NCBI RefSeq assembly: GCF_028769735.1
Contig: NC_088171.1
Location: 71,255,216-71,319,215 of the forward strand
Source of the DNA: Zonotrichia leucophrys gambelii
Lineage: Eukaryota; Chordata; Aves; Passeriformes; Passerellidae
DNA: 64,000 bases
Direction: 5' to 3'
This document shows positions 25,187 through 64,000 of the stretch, piece after piece. The notes below the pieces were generated by a model. The model was given only the letters and a program-made list of their open reading frames with translations, had not been told where the DNA came from and ran no database searches. The translations under genes and the position numbers were made by a program. How positions within the stretch are numbered: the first letter of the stretch is position 1; each line of letters starts with the position of its first letter.

Positions 25187-25206
25187 CCGGCCAGCAGAGG
25201 GTAGTG
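25187..25206 (+). promoter_or_regulatory. CTCF-like motif
   Basis: GCCGGCCAGCAGAGGGTAGT resembles the CTCF core (CCAGCAGAGGGCAG type) with one clear departure, T for C after GGG. It lies about 350 bp upstream of the PIGN start codon. Motif resemblance alone gives modest support. Confidence 0.3.
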
Positions 25207-25554
25207 TGTTCATGGAGACATTGCATTGTCTGAGTCTTCTGTCACAAATGTAGCTCACAGAACAAACTGCCTTGATTCAGTGGTTTTTTGAAGCCGAACA
25301 CCAGAGATGAGTTGCTGAGATATAATGGTTGTCAAAAGTCTGAATTAGTCATGCAGTGACTCTGACCAGGACTTGTGGGGAAAAAAGCTTATTGGAAGCA
25401 GAAATTGATTTTATTCGGGGGATGTATGTGGTTGCTGCTTGCATTCCATAACAAATGAAATAAATATTGATTCTGATAAAGTCTCATCTGCCTAACTTGA
25501 TTTTTCACTCTCTCTCTTAGTGTTGTGCTTTGCCTTTGCCAGCTGGCCGCTGCC

Positions 25555-56608
<31,054 letters not shown>

Positions 56609-56797
56609 GTAAGTGTCTGTAAAAACTATGTATATTTTACCTGATTGTTTGTCTTACCACTTGCTTTGGTATTTTAGCGAGCTGCAACAACTCATTCAGT
56701 CTCTTAAGTCTTTTTTAGATGGAAATGTTTATCTCCTATGAAACTTTGCGCTAGAACTCTATGCAATTACCTGCTTCTTCTCACCAGAACTTTAAGA

Positions 56798-56893
56798 TGT
56801 AATTGGGGTGATCTGGTCTGCGTTTCCTTTTTCTCTGCTGAAGCAGACTGGCTTAGACATGCCAAGTGGATTTTTACTTTTCCTGCAGTGGGC
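56798..56893 (+). repeat. Local duplication, copy B (intron 11)
   Basis: Direct-orientation copy of 55803-55915, about 995 bp downstream, with several substitutions and two small deletions. Directly after it, CAGTGGGCAGGAAAAAGTAAAATC echoes the complement of the ACTTTTCCTGCAG just before, a small palindrome (ACTTTTCCTG...CAGGAAAAAGT). Confidence 0.85.
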
Positions 56894-57077
56894 AGGAAAA
56901 AGTAAAATCTATTCCTTACATTTTATTTTCCATTAAGGGTTATTTGTCTAAGCTTTTTTTGACATTATAGCTATATAGATTGTACTGCTTTTTTTCTTGC
57001 TATAGTTTGGGAATTTTTTCAGCATACTTTGGGAGATACAAGTCCCTATAGCGTCAGAAAGTGCAATCTGTTAATTT

Positions 57078-57091
57078 TTATATATATATAT
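57078..57091. repeat. Short (TA)n microsatellite
   Basis: An uninterrupted TATATATATATATA run of about 14 bases in PIGN intron 11. Confidence 0.7.
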
Positions 57092-60000
57092 GTAAAAGTT
57101 GAACTTAGAATTGTTTCTTCTGTGATTTAAATGCCAATGAAGAATAAATAAAAATGCATTGCATCTGGAAAAGAAGCTTACAATGTTTAGCGTTTGTGTT
57201 GCCTAGTCTTAGGGTTTCCAGGGCTATTGAAGGAGTCTCTGGGAACTCTAATCTATGGAACAGTTACTGCTCCCCTCACCCTTCTGTCTTATCTAATTAA
57301 AGCTTCTTTTTCCTTTTCCTTTCTTCTGTAAAGGTTTTTGAAAGCTTTGCCATGGGTGTATGTGATAGTGTTCAGTTCTGCTCGCAGTTGGTGGAGTGCT
57401 CCAAAAATGCCTTGTCACCAAGAGCAGCTGTTTTCCTTTGGGAAATAGAGCAATGTTAATTAAGATCGTTAAATCATAGCAGCAGTAAAACGCACTTGAG
57501 TTGCTTCCTGTGAAGTATGTTTATTGTTAAAGATGATTGCTGTCTGTCTGAGCAGACAATTGCTGTGTTATTTTATACCTCTAGCTCCTTCAAAGGGAAA
57601 GGCTCAAGACAGTCTGTGAGACAAAAGTCAAGTTAATCCTGGGCACATAATGAATCCTTTAGAACAAATTCTGAATAACAATGACAGCTGCATTATCCAA
57701 GAATTTACGGATCTGTGTGAAATAAAATGCCCATATGGAAAGGATGGATGGTTCTCTTTGATAAATGACTATTAGTTTGATTTCACAGCCTTTCATTTTT
57801 ACCTTTCCTTGAGAAATAAGACTGAGTTTATACAATAAGATGTGCTTTTCTTAATGCTATATTTATCTTTAAAGGATCTAATAATTACCTCTTGCTTTAT
57901 GGATTGCTTTTTTATGCTATGTTGGATTGATTTAAGTGGAAATGCCAGAGACATTTATCACTTGGAAAATGCAACTAAAATTTGGTATAAACATATTGTT
58001 ATTTTGGTATGGTCCACTGCAAAAATAAGTTTATTTTCTTTAGATACTTTACAATTTTTTCTGAATCAAAATTTGGACTAATAGTTGTTCCAGGAAATGT
58101 TTTTATTTGAGACCAAAATAATTCCTTGGATGTGTGAATGTCATTGATGAGCGAGGTGCATCACTCCAGCCGAGAGAAGTGATAACTGTTTCACAATGTT
58201 TGATAGTAAATGGCACAGCAGTTAGCAAGATTTAGTGTCAAGGTGCACTTGATTATTTACTGCATAGAGGATGGGTCAGAAAAAGCTGTCATGGAGATCC
58301 TCCTGTTGAGTTGTTAGATGCAGAGAAGACCCCCTTACATTCTAACGTCCTTCTCAGAAGGAGTTTAGGTGCAGCTGGGTCTAGAATTAGTTCCGGACTT
58401 GGTCAGTGGTTTTGGGGGAGGCAGGAATCTGCTACCACAGTGAAATGCCTTACAGGAATGTTGTGGGGGTGAAGACTTTCTTTGTTGCTTCAGGATGATG
58501 CTGTTTATTCATGCTTGGAAAGCAGAAAAAGACTCACCATGGATGGTCACAGACTAATGAAAATACTCACCCACAGTGTGCTGGGAGTAGTTTAGCCACC
58601 TTCTGATTAGTCTTCACAGCTCTCCTTGACTTTCAAAAGTTGGCTCATGTCTGGGAAGCTACCAAGGGGTCTTGTCTAACCTCTTACTAATAGTTGGGAT
58701 GCAGTGGTTGAACACGAACTTACTTTTAAGCAGATGAGTAACTTCCTAGTGCTCCAGCCTGCAGGAACCAAAGGAAGACTGAAGGTAGTTTTAGGCATGA
58801 CCTGTCTATAGATCCATCCCTCCTTTCACATGCAGATGATTGAATGTATGTGGAGTGAACACAAGCCTGAACTTCAGCTGCAGATACATGATCTGATTAG
58901 TATGAGGCAAACCACATCAGATAATCACACAAATTATGCTTGAATCTGAATGACATAGAGAGGGGAAGGCATGCATTCCCTTTCTGCTGTCTTTGTTGAG
59001 ACACGTTTTTGGTGGCAGATAGGGGATGTAGAAGGGTATTATTGCTTTTTCAGGTGAAGTTAAAAATGCTAAGGTGGGGACACCTACCTCCTGTCCAGAG
59101 CAAGAGAAATCCTGGTGTGCTGTGCTATGTTTCAGAGTCATTGGTATTTGTAGGGAGGTTGTGTTTCTGCAGAGCTGTATGCTATTGGGAGTTGTCAGCC
59201 CAGGTTTATTATCAGGTTTGATCCCTGATCTGTATTAACCTATGGTTGGCCTTACCTGCTGCTGCAGCTGAGCACAGTTCTGTGCTGTGTCTGCTCTACT
59301 GTCCTTTCATTCAGACACAAATAACTTCTTCTGCCTCTGTTCATTTTCAGTTGTTGTACAAAGGAGTTATACTCTTCTTTTTAATCCTTCTGGTGCCTGA
59401 AATATGTAACTCGAAGCTCAGAAGGTGTATGCTCCAACATATAGTTCTTTTTTCCTTCATAGTTTATTGGTAGTTAGTAAAAGGTAATTCACGTCTGAAG
59501 CGCTTTGGAATCATGACGTTACATAGAAAATTTTAAATATTTTGTTTGTGAGTATTAGATTTTGTGTTATTTCAGCAATTTGGTGACCTGAAAACGAACA
59601 AAGATATGTCTAAGAACCGAATTTCTTAAATTATTTCAAGATGCAGTTGAATAAAGTCTGTATAATAGAAATGTAGAAATGAGCTCCAGAAGAAATCTGA
59701 GTTTAGAATTTCAGGTTGAGACATTCTGGTTTTAGAGGTGCAATTACTAATGAATATGTAGTTTACAGAGTAGGAGAGAGGGGAGGATATATTCACAAAC
59801 AATGTGTTCTGTAGAAATTGCAACTTAACAGAAACTTAACCTGGACTTAATTTTTTCAGTCAGAAATAGCATTAAAATGTTTTGACTTTCTGAGGGGAAA
59901 ATCCTGTTTTCTAGTTTGATTTTCAGGTGTTTTATTACTGAGTGAGTAGAAAACTGTTCATGACCTTCAGCTGCAATGACCCAAAAACCAGTGTTTGAGT

Positions 60001-63000
60001 TGTACATTGAATATATTGTACCAAAAGCATAAAGCTAGTATACACATATATATTTGTGGATAAAATAAGCCTGTTTTCAAAGTGTTGGCAACAGAGGAAG
60101 AGTATTGAATTGATATAAAGCTTCTGATTTCCACAGGGAGTCTCATCCCTAGCAGAAGTGTGGCTGGCACAGTGGACAGGAAATGAAGGAGGCCAGTAGA
60201 TATGTGCCCTTTCCTGCTTGGATCTAAATTGCATCTCTCTCTGAAATCCGTCTGTCAGGTGTGTAATGATGAGAAGGAGGATGGAGCTGATCATTGTGTT
60301 ATGTGATAGAAACTTCAATAGTGTCTACTTGACCAGACTTGAGGTGGGTTAGAGTTTGAATAGCTCCATCTATTAATAAGGATGTGTCTGGCTGCCATTT
60401 TTGCTTTATCAAAGTGCCTTCATCAAGGAACAAATCTGGGTAAAAGTGTATCCTGAGGCTACTTGTGAAACTGTTGAGACTGCATTTCAGAAACTCAGCT
60501 CCAAGTGTTTGATTCTGCAAGGCAAGGTGCAGTATCCCTTGCTGAGACTGAATACTTAACTGCAGTTCTAGTTGGATATATGAAAGAAGTTACTATCTGA
60601 AATTTGTTGCCTTCCTGCTTCCTTTCTCTCCCTGCCTTATTTTCCCAACTACAAAAGACATTTTCAAAAGCCACTTGCTTAGCAAAATCAGAGGCTTTTC
60701 TCAGAATTCTGAGAAGAGAAGCACACTGCCTTGACCTTTATGTGTAAGAAAAGGAGGTGCCAAGATACCAGATGCTTTGAAGGAAGTGAGAGGACAAATC
60801 TGAAGACTGCTGACAGAGGAAAAAAGATGTCCAGGGTAGTGAACTATCTTAGCTTTCTGACCATTTGATGCACCTTAGGGCAACTGCCAAGCTGGCACAG
60901 CTCAAAGACCAGTGTGCCAAGGGGCCAGATGCTACTGTTGCAAAATCATTCCCAAAGTTGGCATCTCTGGCCTGTGGAAGTAATCCTGCAAGAAGTATCA
61001 GAAGGACAGGGTGGTGTGGTGAGTAAATGGTGCAGCAGTGTTGCCCTAAAATCTGTGTAACCAGTTAGTGCAATTTCATTGTCCCAACAGGTACAAGAGA
61101 TTTAAGATAACTACATAAAAGCACAGGAGTCATTTTGCATAGTCCTGGTGGATCCAATGCTTTCAGGGATGGCTGTGCTTCCAGCTGGTCAGGTTCTGGT
61201 CCCTCGCAGTAAGGTGGCAGGAGCAGTAGTTTAAGAACCACCATCTTCAGAAAAAAATCCAAGGGATGGACCCCTAAACTATAATCAGTGCTTGCTTACC
61301 ACTAGCTCTGCTTTTTTATTGAGTGTCTTGAAGTTTTTATTAATAATAAAAACTTGGGGGTTGGGGGTTTTTTATCAGGAAATAGAAACTTGACTTTTAG
61401 TAAGGTACTTGAGCCATCTTCTCATATAGGAAAAATCCCATCCCACCTTATGCTGCATTTTTAAAGTAACCTAATAGTCTGAATCCTACATATTCATCGT
61501 ACCAAATAATTACTTTTGTGTGCATAATCTAGTTCAACTTGCATATTTATGTAGACAATCACTGCATTTTTAATGTGCAGTGTACATTTATTAAATAAAA
61601 ATGTATTTTTCACCATATGAAAATGTACCTCTTCCTTTACTCTATCCTCTAGTATGAATTGAGATATAACTGCCTTAAACATTTGTATGGACTTTGGTGT
61701 AAGGAAATATCAATCATGTAGAGGCTGAGTCTTTCCACATAATTGCCCATTATGTATTTTGTCAGTGATAGAAAAGAAAATAGAGTGTAAAGTGTCTTTG
61801 AAGATTACAGAAACTTCAAAAAACTGCCATGTGCACAAATATCTCTCTTTTCTTCCTTTCTCTGATGACTGGAGATACAGTACTACATTGTTCCCTCTGT
61901 CTGATGGCCTTTCAAAACTTAAATAATAGATATTCCCACAAAATTGACATTTGGATCAAAGTGAAGCAGGTGATTTCTTTTCCACTATTGAGCATGGCAG
62001 GGTTCCTTAAGATGTCAGTACATCCTTTGAAACATACTATTTTTGTTTTGTTTACATAAATTACTTTTATTGAAATAACTGGTAATATGTAAGGTATTTG
62101 TGATATATGTGATAATGCTTGCAAGAGCAAACATTTCGCATTTACTGCCAAGAGGAAAGGGTGAAAATATTGCAGTAGGAAAGGATAGTCTCATAGCGAT
62201 TATTCTCCCTGCATGCTTGTTGGAATGCTTTGTGTCTTCAGAGGACCTTTTATTTAGCAGAAGCATTGATTTAGCTGCAGAGATTTCAGCCCCTTCATCC
62301 TGTGGTCAAGAATGAAGGACCAGCAGCTTCTATCAATTCCAAGTGAACCCTGGAAAGGCAGGCAGCCTTTTCCTGTCTCCACTTTGTCCCCGTCGTGTTA
62401 TCAGGTGTGAATCTAGGCACAAGGGATTGCTGGTACAAGCCAGCCAGTGTGGGCACCTTTAGCCTGCTGGTGTTGGGTGGCAGACTGGCAGCCCTCTCCC
62501 CTTCAACCTTGCTTTAAGGACATGTGTAGATACATCAAAAAATAGAACACCAATGCTGTAGAGACAAAGTGCTCAAATGAAAATAATGGTTTTGTATTAT
62601 TCTTTACTAAAAGCCCTCCTGTTTAAATAGTTAAGGTATTATCTCTTCAGGGAGAAATCAATGCCTTTCTTTGGCAAAAATGTCAGCTTCTCTCTCACTG
62701 AATGGGCTATGTCTGAAGCACACTGCTGCTCTCCTCTCAGAAGGCAGACATCCTGCTGGTCCTGAGTTTCAGCAGTGCACTCAGGAGCTGTTAGTTTGTA
62801 CATGAAAAGCTAACTGGAAGCGGCTTCTGCGCAGGAGGACTGGATGTAATTGGATTTACTATCAAATAGGAAGTAGGCAAGGTCTTAAGAAGGACCTAAA
62901 AGGCTGGTATATAAGATAAAATATCACAAGATTAATGTATATTTCTCTATTTCCTTGTATTACAAATCCTTTTGGCCTTTTTGTGGAACTTGTGAGGCTT

Positions 63001-64000
63001 TGTGCAATGAGGGTGAGTGAGGATTTCCAGCAGATGGTAGGAGAGGATGGACAGAGAATGCTCTGCTCTGGGGTGTGAGGTGAGGGGCAGAGTACAGGGC
63101 TCTTTCTGGATCCCAGTAAGAAAAGCCCAAAGACAAATAGCTTTATAAAGTAGCTGTTGTAATAATAGGAAATGAACAGAAGAAAACATAGCAAGTAAAT
63201 CAAACATCCCTTCAGATGCTGGGCACCCTATGTTGGGGAGCGTGGGATCAGTTTTCTGATGGTGTCACACAGATGCTGGCAGTGGAGGCATTCCCTTGTA
63301 TTGCTCATTCAAGCTGCTTGAATGAGGTGATTTTCAATCAAGAAATCAACCCTGGTGATAATTTCTACTGTCAGACAGAAAGGAGGTTCACATGAGAACT
63401 TGCAGCTCTTACATCCATGAGGACAGGCAGGCAGTGTAATCCCTGTTACAGAGTGGGAATTGCCTGCAGGCTGCTCTGTTCCTCCCAGCCGACTGGGTCT
63501 GTCCCTTGGCCAAGGTATTTGGGCACCACATGCCTGGGCCTGCATAGGGTACGTGGATCAGTGACTCCTTGATGTGCAGTGGTCTCCTGGTTAGGATCAG
63601 TGTGGGTGTTCTCCCAGACATGTTTGGGTGCCCGTGGGGCCCTGCTAGTAGGTACTTGCACAGCACAAGCTGCCTGCTCTGGATGCAGCTGCTTCAAAAA
63701 TGGTCACTAGGGTTTAGGATGGGCATGTAGGATGGTGGAGCAGAAGAGGAGCTGTGGTATAACACTACATAGCCACAACACTGCAGATAGCTAGATCCAG
63801 CTCATTGTCATAAATCATATATAAGTCATTGACATAAATAATCATGTATCTTGCAGATGTGAGGGCTCACTGGCAGCATTGGCAGGGTGTTGCTATGGAC
63901 AGTCAGCACATATCCCTCCCCTGTAATACTAAAATAGAAGGGACTTTAAAAATGGTGCCTTTCTTTTCCTTCAAGGATCTTCCACCTTCCCTGAAAAGCA

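Larger units (their letters stand above)
13227..25520 (+). other. PIGN: PIGN 5' non-coding region / intron before start exon
   Basis: About 12 kb lies between the CR1 cluster and the acceptor of the first coding exon. I see no coding exon. One or more non-coding PIGN exons may be hidden here; two GC-rich patches (about 13885-14040 and 17850-18040) are the best candidates. Repeats listed separately include LTR-like blocks at 13427-13740, 17460-17830 and 20122-20404, low-complexity A-rich tracts at 18242-18257 and 18538-18606, and an inverted repeat at 18018-18086. The rest is AT-rich unique-looking sequence. Confidence 0.6.
56609..64000 (+). other. PIGN: PIGN intron 11 (partial), no exon recognised
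   Basis: At least 7.4 kb follow the GTAAGT donor to the window edge. I looked for the next exon (human continues LLSDSKQFNILRKARSYI) and did not find it. Contents are copy B of the local duplication at 56798-56893 and a short (TA)n run near 57078-57091. The remainder is unique-looking AT-rich sequence. The next exon is expected beyond the right edge. Confidence 0.75.

Noticed and set aside
59935..60318. A 127-codon antisense frame in PIGN intron 11
   Set aside because: No family features and no neighbouring exon; consistent with chance.
56609..64000. Search for PIGN coding exon 12
   Set aside because: No segment continues the protein after TPFK with a suitable acceptor; it is likely beyond the right edge.

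Overview
The window is vertebrate nuclear DNA, almost certainly from a bird. Sense and antisense CR1 LINE fragments, several solo-LTR-like blocks of avian retroviral type, and short AT-rich introns around compact exons all fit an avian genome. A neoavian or passerine source is plausible, but I cannot name the species. It holds parts of two divergently transcribed protein-coding genes sharing one CpG-island promoter: RELCH (KIAA1468) leaving leftward on the minus strand and PIGN leaving rightward on the plus strand. The same head-to-head pair is known from human 18q21.

Layout. 1-10239: start of RELCH intron 1, AT-rich, with one sense CR1 3' end (3452-3845) and no exon I can recognise. 10240-10720: RELCH coding exon 1 (160 codons plus one base), ending in a clean GTAAGT donor on the minus strand. 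About 10020-11560: CpG island with GC boxes, ETS-like sites and a YY1-like motif over the RELCH ATG; this is the probable bidirectional promoter. 11565-13226: stacked CR1 remains with an LTR-like insertion. 13230-25520: long 5' non-coding part of PIGN with LTR-like blocks, two secondary GC-rich patches and a 20-bp inverted repeat. 25555-56608: eleven PIGN coding exons, all with GT/AG boundaries and continuous phase. Together they encode the first 392 residues plus two bases of the next codon. 56609-64000: the intron after exon 11, in which I see no further exon.

PIGN is the GPI ethanolamine-phosphate transferase 1 of the endoplasmic reticulum. The window covers its N-terminal anchor helix and essentially the whole luminal alkaline-phosphatase-superfamily domain, with candidate nucleophile Thr94 and metal ligands Asp54, Asp216, His220, Asp264, His265 and His277. 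The C-terminal multi-pass membrane part lies beyond the right edge. RELCH is a RAB11-binding LisH/coiled-coil/HEAT protein of recycling endosomes; only its N-terminus, including the LisH region, is here.

I found no novel multi-gene system. The most interesting items are structural: a diverged direct repeat bracketing a frame-shifting PIGN exon, an LTR 62 bp from the first coding donor, the inverted repeat beside a GC-rich patch in the PIGN 5' region, and a repeated LTR-like element differing by a 30-bp indel.
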